From the NCBI RefSeq assembly GCF_000819745.1, contig NZ_CDDA01000015.1, forward strand, positions 124,001 through 188,000: a stretch of 64,000 nt of DNA. The letters run 5' to 3'. A program made the translations under genes and the position numbers. This stretch comes from Aeromonas bestiarum. Its GTDB lineage: Bacteria; Pseudomonadota; Gammaproteobacteria; Enterobacterales; Aeromonadaceae. Shown here one piece after another: positions 9,890 through 18,800 of the stretch (positions are counted from its first letter, which is position 1; every line of letters begins with the position of its first letter). Under the pieces are notes generated by a model. It was not told the DNA's origin and ran no database searches. It saw only the letters and a program-made list of their open reading frames with translations.

Positions 9890-9952
9890 TCACTCGCTTC
9901 TTCGTTTGACGTTTTTCTTCGAGGTGAGTGGTACAAACGAACAAGGAATCTT

Positions 9953-11560
9953 ATGACCATTCAATGCCATGGCCGCCGCAAGGGTGTGCCTGTCGTCGCG
10001 GCCACTTTGCTGGCCCTGCTCTCGGGCGGACTCTCTCATTCCGTACTGGCCGCCCAACCTGTGCCTGCCGAACTCAAGCTTGCTATCGGCGCCGAACCCA
10101 CCGAAGGGTTTGACCCCTTGCTTGGCTGGAGTCACGGCAGCTACCTGCTGCTGCACAGCCCGCTGCTCAGGCAAAACGCGGACCTCAGCTGGCAGGATCT
10201 GCTCACCCAATCGGTGACACCGAACAAGGATGGCAAGGGGTGGCTCATTACCCTCAAGCCCGGCCTGACATTCTCCAACGGCGCGCCGCTCACCGCCGAG
10301 GATGTGGCATTTACCTACAACAGCGCGGCCAAGGGCGGCGGCAAGATCGACATGGGCAACTTTGTCTCAGCCAAAGTGCTCTCGCCTACCGAGGTGGCCA
10401 TCACCCTGAGTGCCCCCCAGAGCACCTTCGTCAACGTGCTGGGCTCGCTCGGTATCGTGTCGAAGAAGGATTACGATCCCAAGGCGTACGCTCAAAAGCC
10501 TGTCGGTGCCGGCCCTTACCGGCTGGTGAGCTTCCTGCCCGGTCAGCAACTGGTGGTTGAGGCGAACCCCTATTACGCCGGTGGCAACAATGATTTCAAA
10601 CGGCTGGTGTTTGTCTTTATCGATGAAGAGAGCGCCTATGCCGCCGCCCAGAGCAGCCAGCTCGATCTGGTGCGCATCCCCCCGTCGCTGGCGCCCACCG
10701 TGCCTGCCTCGCTCAAGCTGTGGGTACGGCCGAGCGTGGAGAACCGCGGCATCGTCTTCCCGATCCCCCCTGCGGGCGGCAAGGATGCCCAGGGTTATCC
10801 CGTCGGCAACGACGTGACCTCTGATGTGGCGGTGCGCCGCGCCATCAACTACGCCATCGATCGCAAGCTGCTGGCCGATCAACTGCTGGAAGGGCACGCC
10901 ATCCCCGCTTACAGCGCGGTGGAAGGCTTGCCATGGCTGAACAAAGCCACCGCCTTCAAGGATGGCGATACCGCCCATGCCAACGCCCTGCTCGACGAGG
11001 CGGGCTGGAAGATGGGCAGCGACGGCATTCGCCACAAGGGCTCCCTGCGCGCCGCCTTTACCCTCTGGTACACCAGTGGCGACAGTACCCGCCGGGATCT
11101 GGCGGAAGCGGTGCGCGCCATGCTCAAACCCATCGGTCTCGAAGTGAGCCTCAAGTCCGGCAGCTGGGAGCAGGTGGAGCGCGAGATGCACGCCAATCCG
11201 GTGCTGATGGGGTGGGGGAGTCTGGATCCCATGGAGCTCTATCACCACTACCAGAGTGGTTCGGGCGGCGTGGAGTTCTACAACCCGGGCTACTACCGCA
11301 ACCCTGTGGTGGATGGCCACCTCAAGCAGGCGCTGGATGCCCCGAACTGGCAGGCGGCGGTGCCCTTCTGGCAGCAGGTGGAGTGGGATGGCAAGACAGG
11401 TGCCGGGGTGCAGGGGGATGCCGCCTGGGCCTGGCTGCTCAATGTGCAGCACACGTATCTGGCCAACCGCTGCATCGACCTTGGCAAGGGGGCGCCGGAA
11501 ATTCACGGTAGCTGGTCCCTGCTCAACAACCTCTCTGACTGGCGGTGGACGTGCCGCTAA
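9953..11560 (+). CDS. Periplasmic solute-binding protein of an Opp/Nik-type ABC importer, probably nickel
   Basis: 535 residues, SBP_bac_5 family. A signal peptide with a hydrophobic core and an Ala-x-Ala-type end (residues about 15-35, SVLAAQP) targets it to the periplasm. The family is visible in GWLITLKPGLTFSNGAPLTAEDVAFTYN and in VAVRRAINYAIDRKLL. The family takes up peptides, nickel and metal-chelates. The nickel assignment is inferred from position, directly between a [NiFe] hydrogenase operon and the hyp genes. It is only distantly like E. coli NikA and fits better the NikZ-type importers found next to hydrogenase genes. The start follows an AAGGAA ribosome site. Confidence 0.75.
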   Translation: MTIQCHGRRKGVPVVAATLLALLSGGLSHSVLAAQPVPAELKLAIGAEPTEGFDPLLGWSHGSYLLLHSPLLRQNADLSWQDLLTQSVTPNKDGKGWLITLKPGLTFSNGAPLTAEDVAFTYNSAAKGGGKIDMGNFVSAKVLSPTEVAITLSAPQSTFVNVLGSLGIVSKKDYDPKAYAQKPVGAGPYRLVSFLPGQQLVVEANPYYAGGNNDFKRLVFVFIDEESAYAAAQSSQLDLVRIPPSLAPTVPASLKLWVRPSVENRGIVFPIPPAGGKDAQGYPVGNDVTSDVAVRRAINYAIDRKLLADQLLEGHAIPAYSAVEGLPWLNKATAFKDGDTAHANALLDEAGWKMGSDGIRHKGSLRAAFTLWYTSGDSTRRDLAEAVRAMLKPIGLEVSLKSGSWEQVEREMHANPVLMGWGSLDPMELYHHYQSGSGGVEFYNPGYYRNPVVDGHLKQALDAPNWQAAVPFWQQVEWDGKTGAGVQGDAAWAWLLNVQHTYLANRCIDLGKGAPEIHGSWSLLNNLSDWRWTCR

Positions 11561-12555
11561 GTTCGCCCTTGAGCACGTCAGGTTATATCTTGCTAAAAGC
11601 CCTGCTGCGTCTGGCAGGGCTCTTGTGTCTGGTCTCTGTCGCCACCTTTGTGCTGCTGAGCTACTCCCCCATAGATCCCATCAAGGCCTATATCGGCAAC
11701 GATCTGCTCCACGTGCCGCCCGAGCAGTACGCCCGCATCGCCGCCCGCTGGGGGCTGGATCAGCCGCTCTGGCTGCGTTACTGGCACTGGTTCGGCCAAG
11801 TGCTGCAGGGGGATCTCGGTTACTCCATGCTCTACAACGCGCCTGTGGCTCAGGTGATAGGCAGCCGCTTTGCTGCCTCTTTCCTGTTGCTGGCCGGCGC
11901 CTGGCTGCTCTCCGGCTTTTTCGGCATTTTGCTTGGGCTCTGCGCCGGTCGCTATCTCAACCGCTGGCCCGATCGCCTTATCTGCCGCTTTGCTTACTTG
12001 CTCGCCTCCTTGCCCACCTTCTGGGTCGGCCTCTTGCTGCTCGCCCTGTTTGCGGTGCACTGGCCGCTGCTGCCGGTTTGCTGCGCCTGGACGCCTGGCC
12101 TCTCTGCCGATGAGGCGGACTGGCTGATGCGATTGCGCCATCTGCTGCTGCCGGTGACCACGTTGGCGTTGCTCGGGGTGGGCAACATCGCCCTGCATAC
12201 CCGGGGGCGGGTGGCCGAGGTGCTGGCGAGCGACTTTATCCGCTACGCCCGCGCTCAGGGGGATGGCGGTTGGCCCATGCTGCGTTTTCACGTGCTGCGT
12301 CACGCCCTGACCCCGGCGCTCTGCCTGCAGTTTGCATCCCTCGGTGAGCTGATTGGCGGATCGCTCTTGGCAGAGAAGGTCTTCTCCTATCCGGGGCTAG
12401 GCCAGGCGACCGTGGATGCGGGGCTCAGGGGCGACATCCCCTTGCTGATGGGCATAGTGCTCTTCTGCACCCTGCTGGTCTTTATTGGCAATACGGTGGC
12501 CAGCGTGCTGCTGGCACGCATCAACCGGGGTTGGGAGGGTGAGCATGCTGTTTAA
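11545..12555 (+). CDS. ABC importer permease, NikB-like
   Basis: 336 residues with about six hydrophobic segments. It has the Opp/Nik B-type permease layout: an N-terminal helix, a periplasmic loop (SPIDPIKAYIGND...), then the EAA-type cytoplasmic loop (YARAQGDGGWPMLRFHVLRHALTPAL). It overlaps the binding-protein gene by 16 bp and the next permease by 11 bp, so the three are translationally coupled. The substrate follows that of the cluster, probably nickel. Confidence 0.82.
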   Translation: MDVPLSSPLSTSGYILLKALLRLAGLLCLVSVATFVLLSYSPIDPIKAYIGNDLLHVPPEQYARIAARWGLDQPLWLRYWHWFGQVLQGDLGYSMLYNAPVAQVIGSRFAASFLLLAGAWLLSGFFGILLGLCAGRYLNRWPDRLICRFAYLLASLPTFWVGLLLLALFAVHWPLLPVCCAWTPGLSADEADWLMRLRHLLLPVTTLALLGVGNIALHTRGRVAEVLASDFIRYARAQGDGGWPMLRFHVLRHALTPALCLQFASLGELIGGSLLAEKVFSYPGLGQATVDAGLRGDIPLLMGIVLFCTLLVFIGNTVASVLLARINRGWEGEHAV

Positions 12556-13360
12556 TCCGCTCCCCTCAATGTTGCGTCTGGGCTTTGCCCTGATCGGATT
12601 GGCGTTGCTGGCCGCCTACGGCTGGAGCCTCTCTCATCAGGATGTGCCCATGGATCTGCTGGCCCGCCAGCAGCCGCCCTCGCTGGTCCACTGGTTCGGT
12701 ACCGATCAGATGGGGCGGGATCTCTGGCTGCGGGCATTTCAGGGCACCCTCACCAGTCTGGAGCTGGGGATCAGCACGGCGCTGTGCAGCGGCCTGTTGG
12801 CCATGGTGGCGGCAAGCCTCTCGCTCATCCATCCCAGATGCGATGTGGCGGTGCGCCTCGTGATTGATGCCATGCTGGCGCTGCCCCATATGCTGCTGCT
12901 GATCCTTATCTGCTTTACCGTGGGGGGCGGCATGCGCGGGGTGATCCTGGCGGTGGCGCTCACCCACTGGCCCAAGCTGGCGCTCATCCTCTGTGCGGAG
13001 GCGCGGCGGATCGCCTGCAGCGACTACGTGGTGCTGGCCCGCTGTCAGGGGATGGGGGCGCTACGTCGCTGGCGCACCCACCTGCTGCCGGGGTTGTTGC
13101 CCCAGTGGTTTATCGGCACCTTGCTGATGTTTCCCCATGCGGTGCTGCACAGCGCGGCTTTGAGCTTTCTCGGCTTTGGTCTGGCGGCCCACGAGGCCTC
13201 TCTTGGCCTGCTGCTGGCTGATGCCCTGCGTTATCTGGCCGGTGGTGGCTGGTGGCTGGCGCTCTTCCCGGGGCTGATGTTGCTGCTGCTGGTACTGCTG
13301 TTTGATCAGGCTACCCGCGCCCTGCAACAGCTGCTGTGGCACAGGAGTGAAGCATGCTGA
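12545..13360 (+). CDS. ABC importer permease, NikC-like
   Basis: 271 residues, the second membrane subunit. FGTDQMGRDLWLRAFQGTLTSL near residue 55 is characteristic of OppC/NikC/DppC proteins. The EAA loop is around CAEARRIACSDYVVLARCQGMG. The frame stays open upstream inside the previous gene; I use the ATG at 12545 because MLFNPLPSMLRLGFALIGL gives a normal N-terminal helix. It overlaps both neighbours. Confidence 0.82.
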   Translation: MLFNPLPSMLRLGFALIGLALLAAYGWSLSHQDVPMDLLARQQPPSLVHWFGTDQMGRDLWLRAFQGTLTSLELGISTALCSGLLAMVAASLSLIHPRCDVAVRLVIDAMLALPHMLLLILICFTVGGGMRGVILAVALTHWPKLALILCAEARRIACSDYVVLARCQGMGALRRWRTHLLPGLLPQWFIGTLLMFPHAVLHSAALSFLGFGLAAHEASLGLLLADALRYLAGGGWWLALFPGLMLLLLVLLFDQATRALQQLLWHRSEAC

Positions 13361-14142
13361 GTTTTGACCATGTGACCATAGAGGCCGCCCACTACTCCTG
13401 GCTGGGGCGACGCAGCTGGCAGCCTTTGCTGACCGATATCAGCCTGCAACTGGCGCCGGGGGAGATAGTGGCGCTGGTGGGGGGGAGCGGCGAGGGCAAG
13501 AGCCTGCTGCTGCAAAGCGCCCTGACCCTGCTGCCGGACAACCTGCGCATGCGTGGCACCATCTCCCTCGATGGCACGCCTCTGTGCGATGCAAGCAGGG
13601 CCCGTCTGCGTGGCCACACCCTCTGTTATGTGCCGCAGGGGGTGAGCGCCCTCAATCCGTTGCTGACGGTGGAGCGCCAGCTTGGCCGGGCGGCGCGTCT
13701 GTGCGGTCAGAGCGGTTCTCGCGAGCGGCTCGGCGAGCAACTGCTGCGCTACCAGCTGCCTGCGGCCACCCTGGACAACTATCCGCGCCAGCTCTCCGGC
13801 GGCATGGCAAAGCGCATTCTGGCCTGCACCGCGGCGCTTGGCGGCGCCCGCTACATTCTGGCAGACGAGATCACCGCCTGGCTCGACGAGGGGCTGGCCT
13901 GCCTGTTGCTCAGCCAGTTGCGTGAATTGGCCAATCAGGGCAGCGGTATCCTCTGGGTCACCCATGATCTGGCGCTGGCGGCCCGCTTTGCCGATCGCAT
14001 AGTCGCGCTGCATCAGGGGCAGGTGAGCGATACCTTGAGCAGCCACCATCTGCGGCAGGGGCAGGGAAGCGAGATGCTGCGTGCCCACTGGCAGGCGCTG
14101 CCCGAGTTCAACGCGCTCTTCTCTGCGCCGGAGGTCTCCTGA
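13354..14142 (+). CDS. ABC importer ATPase, NikD-like
   Basis: 262 residues with one nucleotide-binding domain: Walker A GGSGEGKS (about residues 46-53), Q-loop in YVPQGVSALNP, signature LSGGMAKR, Walker B and catalytic acid in ILADEITAWLDE, and H-loop in WVTHDLALAA. It overlaps the permease gene by 7 bp. It is partner to the second ATPase at 14257, as in Opp/Dpp/Nik systems that use two different ATPases. Confidence 0.85.
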   Translation: MLSFDHVTIEAAHYSWLGRRSWQPLLTDISLQLAPGEIVALVGGSGEGKSLLLQSALTLLPDNLRMRGTISLDGTPLCDASRARLRGHTLCYVPQGVSALNPLLTVERQLGRAARLCGQSGSRERLGEQLLRYQLPAATLDNYPRQLSGGMAKRILACTAALGGARYILADEITAWLDEGLACLLLSQLRELANQGSGILWVTHDLALAARFADRIVALHQGQVSDTLSSHHLRQGQGSEMLRAHWQALPEFNALFSAPEVS

Positions 14143-14261
14143 TGTTCGTGTCTCTTAAACAGGCAGCTTGCTGCGCGGCAAATATGCAATGGCGGGGATT
14201 CACTCTCAGGGCTCGCAACAACGCCGTTCACCCTTTGTTACCCCGGAGGTCTGCTGATGTT
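14128..14261 (+). repeat. 19-bp direct repeats around the gap between the two ATPase genes
   Basis: CCGGAGGTCTCCTGATGTT (14128-14146) recurs with one mismatch at 14243-14261, 115 bp later. Each copy holds a ribosome site and an ATG. The first overlaps the end of the NikD-like gene; the second is the real start of the NikE-like gene. The first ATG opens a 40-codon frame ending at 14264 with no recognisable features. The arrangement suggests that about 115 bp was inserted or duplicated at a former TGATG gene junction. Confidence 0.65.
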
Positions 14262-14898
14262 TGAAGTTCGGGATCTCACCATCACCCAGGGGGAACGCCC
14301 TCTCTGGCAGGGGTTGTCGCTGACGGTGAAAGCGGGCGAGCGGCTGGGGATGTCTGCCCCGAGCGGTTATGGCAAGACCACGCTGGGGCGGGTATTGGCG
14401 GGCTGGCAACCGGTTCGGGCAGGTGGGCAGATCCTGCTGGATGGTCAGCCTTTGCCGGAGCAGGTAAAAGGCTACAAACGAATCCAGCTGGTGCCCCAGC
14501 ACCCGGAACTCACCTTCAATCCCTATCGCACCACAGGGCAGGCGCTGTGGGATGTATGGCGCCCCGATGACGCCATGCTGGCCCGTTTTATGGTCAAGCC
14601 TGAATGGCTCGGTCGTAAACCCGGTCAGCTCTCCGGTGGCGAGTTGGCCCGCATCGCGCTGCTGCGCGCCCTCGATCCCCGCACCCGGTTGCTTGTCGCC
14701 GACGAGGTGACCGCCCAGCTGGATCCGCAAATTCAACGCCAACTCTGGCGGGAGTTGATGCGTGAGTGCGAACAGCGCGGGCTTGGCATGCTTGTCTTCA
14801 GTCACCAGCAGGCATTATTGCGCCAGATCTGCCATCGGGTGCTGCGCTTTGGTGAGGCGCAGACCGAATCTGGGGAGCTGACCGAAAGTGCAGCTTGA
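14257..14898 (+). CDS. ABC importer ATPase, NikE-like
   Basis: 213 residues, shorter than most NikE/OppF proteins (about 260-330) but with all core motifs: Walker A SAPSGYGKTT (about residues 32-41), Q-loop LVPQHPELTFNP, signature LSGGELAR, Walker B and acid LLVADEVTAQLD, and H-loop FSHQQALL. It lacks the C-terminal extension of oligopeptide-type ATPases, which is consistent with a metal transporter. It is the last gene of the importer operon, separated by 114 bp from the other ATPase gene while all earlier junctions overlap. Confidence 0.83.
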   Translation: MFEVRDLTITQGERPLWQGLSLTVKAGERLGMSAPSGYGKTTLGRVLAGWQPVRAGGQILLDGQPLPEQVKGYKRIQLVPQHPELTFNPYRTTGQALWDVWRPDDAMLARFMVKPEWLGRKPGQLSGGELARIALLRALDPRTRLLVADEVTAQLDPQIQRQLWRELMRECEQRGLGMLVFSHQQALLRQICHRVLRFGEAQTESGELTESAA

Positions 14899-14907
14899 TA
14901 GTTGGTT

Positions 14908-14950
14908 CCCCCTCATCCCCAACCCTTCTCCCGCAAGGGGAGAAGGGAGC
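14908..14950. repeat. Dispersed palindromic repeat, copy 1
   Basis: A CCCTCATCCCC-AACCCTTCTCCC-GC-AAGGGGAGAAGGG element with an internal hairpin. The same unit occurs in the opposite orientation at 33367-33409 and 33567-33608, in intergenic DNA. It behaves like a REP-type intergenic repeat. Confidence 0.7.
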
Positions 14951-15027
14951 AAATATGCGGTTCACCAGCAAGATGTACCTCGGCGTATCTGGATACAGGC
15001 AGGGCATTATCGGTGTCCACTCATCGG

Positions 15028-15062
15028 TTCCCTCTCCCTGGGGAGAGGGCTAGGGTGAGGGG
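15028..15062. repeat. Dispersed palindromic repeat, degenerate inverted copy
   Basis: CCCTCTCCCTGGGGAGAGGG followed by CTAGGGTGAGGGG. It is related to the element at 14908 but in the opposite orientation, so the two form a REP pair about 80 bp apart downstream of the importer operon. Confidence 0.55.
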
Positions 15063-15127
15063 ACGCGAGTGAGAGAGGCTGGCCATTTGGTGCAGATAGA
15101 ACGGCTGGCAAGGTTCGCAGATAAAAG

Positions 15128-15154
15128 AGAGGGAGGCATCAGCCTCCCTCTTTT
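15128..15154. terminator. Bidirectional terminator between importer and hyp operons
   Basis: A 10-bp stem built on GAGGGAGGC/GCCTCCCTC with an ATCA loop. TTTT follows on the plus strand and an AAAA tract precedes it, so it can stop both the plus-strand importer operon and the minus-strand hyp operon. Confidence 0.85.
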
Positions 15155-15187
15155 GTTTTCTACCGTTATCAGCGGCGTTTAACCGGT

Positions 15188-16261
15188 TCAGGCAGTGGCC
15201 AGCCAGTTGAGCCAGGCATCCATCCCTTCACCCGTGGTGGCGCTGACCTGGATCACCTGAATATAGGGGTTGACCCGTTTGGCGTTCTCGATGCAGCGTG
15301 CCACGTCAAAGCTGACATGGGGCAGCAGATCAATCTTGTTGATCACCATCAGCTGAGCGGCGGCAAACATGTCCGGGTATTTGAGGGGCTTCTCTTCCCC
15401 CTCGGTGACGGAGAGGATCGCCACCTTGTACTTCTCGCCGAGATCGAAGCTGGCGGGGCAGACCAGATTGCCCACGTTCTCGATAAAGAGGATGCCCCCT
15501 TCATTGGCGGGCAGCTGGTGGCAGGCGTCGTGGACCATTTTGGCGTCCAGATGGCAGCCCTTGCCGGTGTTGATCTGCACGGCAGGGACGCCGGTGGCAC
15601 GAATGCGATCCGCATCGGCACTGGTCTGCTGATCCCCTTCGATCACAGCACAGGGGCGCTTGTCGGCCAGTTGGCGCAGGGTTTCGCACAGCAAGGTGGT
15701 CTTGCCTGAACCCGGGCTCGACACCAGGTTAAGCACCAGCTGGGCCGCCTCATCGAAGTGTTCGCGGTTGTGGGCCGCCAGCTTGTTGTTCTTGGCCAGC
15801 ACATCCATCTCGATGGCGATCAGCTGGCGCTGCCCCATGCCGGGGACCGACAATCCCGCTTCCCCTTTGCCATAGTGCAGATCACCCTGCTGATGGTCAT
15901 GGTCATGGCTGTGATCATGGGGATGCGCGTGGGAATGGCCGTGGTCATGAGAGTGGGCATGATCATGATGATGGTCGTGGGGGTGATCGTGATGGTGCTC
16001 ATGACCCTCTGCTCCCACTGGCGCCCGTACCCCGTGGTAGTGGTGATGGACATCCCCCTGATGGTGATAGTGGTGGTGAACGATCAGGGTGCGCGGTGCG
16101 CTCTGCTCATGTTCGTGATGAGCGTCATGGGCATGAGGGTGGCCGTGCTCATGTTCATGGTGATGATGGTGCTCATGATCGTGAGCGTGGGGGTGTGCAT
16201 GGTCGTGATCCTCTTCATGGCCGGCGATCCGCGCCTGGCCGCATCCGCATACGCTACACAT
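15188..16261 (-). CDS. hypB: Hydrogenase nickel incorporation GTPase HypB with long His-rich domain
   Basis: 357 residues. It delivers nickel to hydrogenase large subunits together with HypA, using GTP hydrolysis. The N-terminus has the metal-binding CSVCGCG motif. Residues about 18-130 are an unusually long His/Asp-rich stretch with dozens of histidines ([21 protein letters not shown] type), as in nickel-storing HypB/nickelin proteins. The E. coli protein has none of comparable length. The GTPase domain follows with a P-loop in SSPGSGKTT, a metal site in [16 protein letters not shown] and GTP specificity in NKIDLLP. It is the last gene of the sel-hyp operon, 1 bp after hypA. Confidence 0.95.
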   Translation of the reverse strand: MCSVCGCGQARIAGHEEDHDHAHPHAHDHEHHHHHEHEHGHPHAHDAHHEHEQSAPRTLIVHHHYHHQGDVHHHYHGVRAPVGAEGHEHHHDHPHDHHHDHAHSHDHGHSHAHPHDHSHDHDHQQGDLHYGKGEAGLSVPGMGQRQLIAIEMDVLAKNNKLAAHNREHFDEAAQLVLNLVSSPGSGKTTLLCETLRQLADKRPCAVIEGDQQTSADADRIRATGVPAVQINTGKGCHLDAKMVHDACHQLPANEGGILFIENVGNLVCPASFDLGEKYKVAILSVTEGEEKPLKYPDMFAAAQLMVINKIDLLPHVSFDVARCIENAKRVNPYIQVIQVSATTGEGMDAWLNWLATA

Positions 16262-16262
16262 A

Positions 16263-16604
16263 TCAACTTACCTCGATGTCGGTGATGCGCAGGCTATCGC
16301 CTTGCGCGACTCGTAATTTGTATCCGCCGCACTCGGGACAGGCCTGCCCGCGCTCGGTGAGGGTGACCGTCTGGTTGCAGTCGTAACACCAGGCTTCTGC
16401 CGCCTGATGCTGAAAGTGCAGCTGGGCCCCTTCGACGGCGGTGCCCTTGGCGGCGGCTTCGAAACAGAAGGCAATGGTGTCCGGGTCAACGCAGGAGAAG
16501 CTGCCGACCTCGAGCCAGAGGGCGGTCACCTTGTTAAAGCCCCGCTGGGCGGCCTGTTCAGCCGCCAGATCGATGGCAGCCATGGCCAGAGACATTTCGT
16601 GCAT
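16263..16604 (-). CDS. hypA: Hydrogenase nickel incorporation protein HypA
   Basis: 113 residues. The N-terminal MHEMSL supplies the nickel-binding His2. The zinc site is made of two CxxC pairs (CYDC about residue 73 and CPEC about residue 90). It works with HypB to insert nickel. Because no hybF is seen, this one protein probably serves both HybC and HycE. An 82-bp gap separates it from hypE, the largest gap inside the operon. Confidence 0.95.
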   Translation of the reverse strand: MHEMSLAMAAIDLAAEQAAQRGFNKVTALWLEVGSFSCVDPDTIAFCFEAAAKGTAVEGAQLHFQHQAAEAWCYDCNQTVTLTERGQACPECGGYKLRVAQGDSLRITDIEVS

Positions 16605-16686
16605 GGTGACTCCTTAACCGATATTGGGAGGAGGAACCGTTCCCCCTCCTTGTGACATGCATCCGTTTGGCAAACGGCGTGGCCGC

Positions 16687-17691
16687 TCAACAGATCCGCG
16701 GGAGCAGTTCCCCTTGCGGCAGCTCCAGATAACGGCGGCTGCCCCAGGGGTTGTTGAGCACCACCTTGTGGCGATCGCTCGTCTGAACCACGCCTATCTG
16801 GCTGGCGGAGGGGTTGAATTGCCGCAATATGCCCAGCGCGTCCTGCGCCTGTTCGGCAGGCAGGGCCAGCACCATGGTCCCCTCGTTGGCGAGATCATGG
16901 GGCTCGAAACCGTAGAGTTCGCACAGGCCGCGCACCGGATCGCAGACCGGAATGGCGGACTCCTCCAGCTCGATACCCACTTGGGAGGCGCTGCTCCACT
17001 CGTTGAGCACGGCGGCGAGGCCACCGCGGGTGGCATCGCGCAGGGCGTGAGGGGTAATACCTGCCTTCAGCAGCGTTTCTACCTGCGGCCAGAGGGTGGT
17101 GCAGTCGCTCTTGAGATCAGATCCCAGCTGCAGGGCATCGCGGGCCATCAGGATGCAGGCGCCGTGGCTGCCGATATCCCGCGACACCAGAATGGCGTCA
17201 CTGGCCTTGAGGTTGCGCACCGAGATGCCCCGGCTCTGTTCGGGCAGCGGAAAGGTGCCGACCCCGCTGGTGTTGATGAAGATCTTGTCGGCTGCCCCCT
17301 TGGGCACCACCTTGGTGTCGCCGCAGACGATGCGGGCACCGCTGTTGGCCAGCTCTGCGGCCATCGACTCGACGATGCGGGTGAGATCGGCGTAGGGGAA
17401 GCCTTCCTCGATGATAAAGCTGGCGCTCAGATACTCGGGCTTGGCCCCCATCATGGCGAGATCATTGACCGTGCCGGCGATGGCCAGTTTGCCGATATCG
17501 CCCCCCTCGAAGAAGAGCGGAGAGACGGTAAAGCTGTCGGTGGTGAAGGCGACGGGCCCGCTCACCGGCAGCAGGGCGGCATCTTCACCGCGCAGTAGGA
17601 TCTCGTTACCAAAGTGGCGAAAGAAGAGCTGGTTGATCAGCTGATTCATCTCGACGCCGCCGCCGCCGTGGCTTAACTGAATTTCTCTCAT
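16687..17691 (-). CDS. hypE: Carbamoyl-phosphate-derived cyanide synthesis protein HypE
   Basis: 334 residues, PurM/AIR-synthase-like fold. It dehydrates the carbamoyl group passed by HypF to its C-terminal cysteine, making the thiocyanate that becomes the Fe-CN ligand. The C-terminus ends PRIC, the family signature with the acceptor Cys. The start MREIQLSHGGGG is preferred over an upstream start inside hypD and overlaps the hypD stop by 4 bp. ATP-site features include LLRGEDAALL and GTVNDLAMMGA. Confidence 0.96.
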   Translation of the reverse strand: MREIQLSHGGGGVEMNQLINQLFFRHFGNEILLRGEDAALLPVSGPVAFTTDSFTVSPLFFEGGDIGKLAIAGTVNDLAMMGAKPEYLSASFIIEEGFPYADLTRIVESMAAELANSGARIVCGDTKVVPKGAADKIFINTSGVGTFPLPEQSRGISVRNLKASDAILVSRDIGSHGACILMARDALQLGSDLKSDCTTLWPQVETLLKAGITPHALRDATRGGLAAVLNEWSSASQVGIELEESAIPVCDPVRGLCELYGFEPHDLANEGTMVLALPAEQAQDALGILRQFNPSASQIGVVQTSDRHKVVLNNPWGSRRYLELPQGELLPRIC

Positions 17692-18800
17692 TGGATCCCC
17701 ATATATCGGTAGTAGGCGTTGCAGGCCCCCTCGGAGCTGACCATGCAACTGCCCATGGGCTGGGTCGGGGTGCAGCCCCGGCCAAAGACTTTGCACTGAT
17801 TGGGCTTGGCCAGCCCGCGCAGAATATCGGCGCACTGGCACGCCTTGTGGTCATCGATGGGGGTCTCACTGAGTTGAAAGTGGCGCTCCGCATCGCGCCT
17901 GGCGAAGGCATCGCGCAGGCGCAGGGCGGAGGCGTTGATGTCCCCGAGGCCTCGCCAGCGAAAGTGCTCGCGGGTCTCAAAATATTGGTCGACCAGCCGC
18001 TGGGCGGCCCGGTTGCCGCTGGCGGTGACGGCGCGGCTGTACTGCACCTCCAGCGCGTAGCGACCCTCCACCTTTTGGCGCACCATCATCAAGAGCGCCT
18101 CCATTACATCCACCGGCTCGAAGCCGCTCACCACCACAGGCACCTGATAACGATCGACGATGGGCAGGTAGATATCGGCGCCTGTGATGACGCTGACGTG
18201 GGAGGGGCCGATAAAGGCGTTCACCTTGGCAACCCCGTCGGCCATCACGGCGTGGATGGCGGGGGGCACCAGCACATGGTTGATATGAAACAGCAGGTTC
18301 TCCACCCCCGCAGCGTCGGCTGCTGCCAGCAGCGCGGCTGTCATGGGGGTGGAGGTCTCGAACCCGATGGCGAAGAAGACCACGGTTTTGTCCGGGTTCT
18401 CCTTGGCGATGCGCAGCGCATCGAGGGGGTCATAGACGGGGCGGATATCGCTCCCCTTGGCCCGCTGCTGGGCCAGTGTGCCCTTGGAGCCCGGCACCCG
18501 GATCATGTCCCCCAGGGTGACCAGAATGACGTTGGGCTCTCTAGCCAGTTCGATGGCCTGATCGATGCGTTCCTTGGGCATGATGCAGACCGGGCAGCCG
18601 GGGCCATGGACGAACTCTATGCTGGCTGGCAGCAGCTGGTGCAGGCCGTACTTCATGATGGTGTGGGTATGGCCACCGCACACCTCCATCACTCGCAGCG
18701 GTTCGGGCAGATCCTTGGCCAGTTCGGTGATCTGGGCGGCGAGGGCGCGGATGACGTCGGGCTGACGAAAGCCCTGAAACAGGTCATTCAAGGTCAGCAT
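17688..18800 (-). CDS. hypD: Fe-(CN)2CO assembly scaffold HypD
   Basis: 370 residues. With HypC it forms the complex on which the Fe(CN)2CO unit is assembled. Conserved motifs are present: CGGHTHT (about residues 41-47), GPGCPVCIMP (about 68-77) and the C-terminal [4Fe-4S] region (CQCADILRG, GRGCTPTQPMGSCMVSSEGAC). It overlaps hypC by 7 bp and hypE by 4 bp. Its length matches the family. Confidence 0.97.
   Translation of the reverse strand: MLTLNDLFQGFRQPDVIRALAAQITELAKDLPEPLRVMEVCGGHTHTIMKYGLHQLLPASIEFVHGPGCPVCIMPKERIDQAIELAREPNVILVTLGDMIRVPGSKGTLAQQRAKGSDIRPVYDPLDALRIAKENPDKTVVFFAIGFETSTPMTAALLAAADAAGVENLLFHINHVLVPPAIHAVMADGVAKVNAFIGPSHVSVITGADIYLPIVDRYQVPVVVSGFEPVDVMEALLMMVRQKVEGRYALEVQYSRAVTASGNRAAQRLVDQYFETREHFRWRGLGDINASALRLRDAFARRDAERHFQLSETPIDDHKACQCADILRGLAKPNQCKVFGRGCTPTQPMGSCMVSSEGACNAYYRYMGIQ

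Noticed and set aside
9838-9952. NikR operator before the importer genes
   Set aside because: No GTATGA-N16-TCATAC or close variant is visible.
14142-14264. 40-codon ORF between the two importer ATPases
   Set aside because: It has a good ribosome site only because the junction is duplicated; the peptide has no features and its end overlaps the next gene.
15870-16215. Possible CRISPR or tandem DNA repeat
   Set aside because: The repetition comes from His/Asp codons in hypB; there are no regular spacers. I found no CRISPR array in the window.
15758-16285. Plus-strand frame rich in Met, Val and Ile over the hypB His tract, resembling a membrane protein
   Set aside because: It is the antisense of CAT/GAT repeats, which gives artificial hydrophobic codons; hypB is certain.
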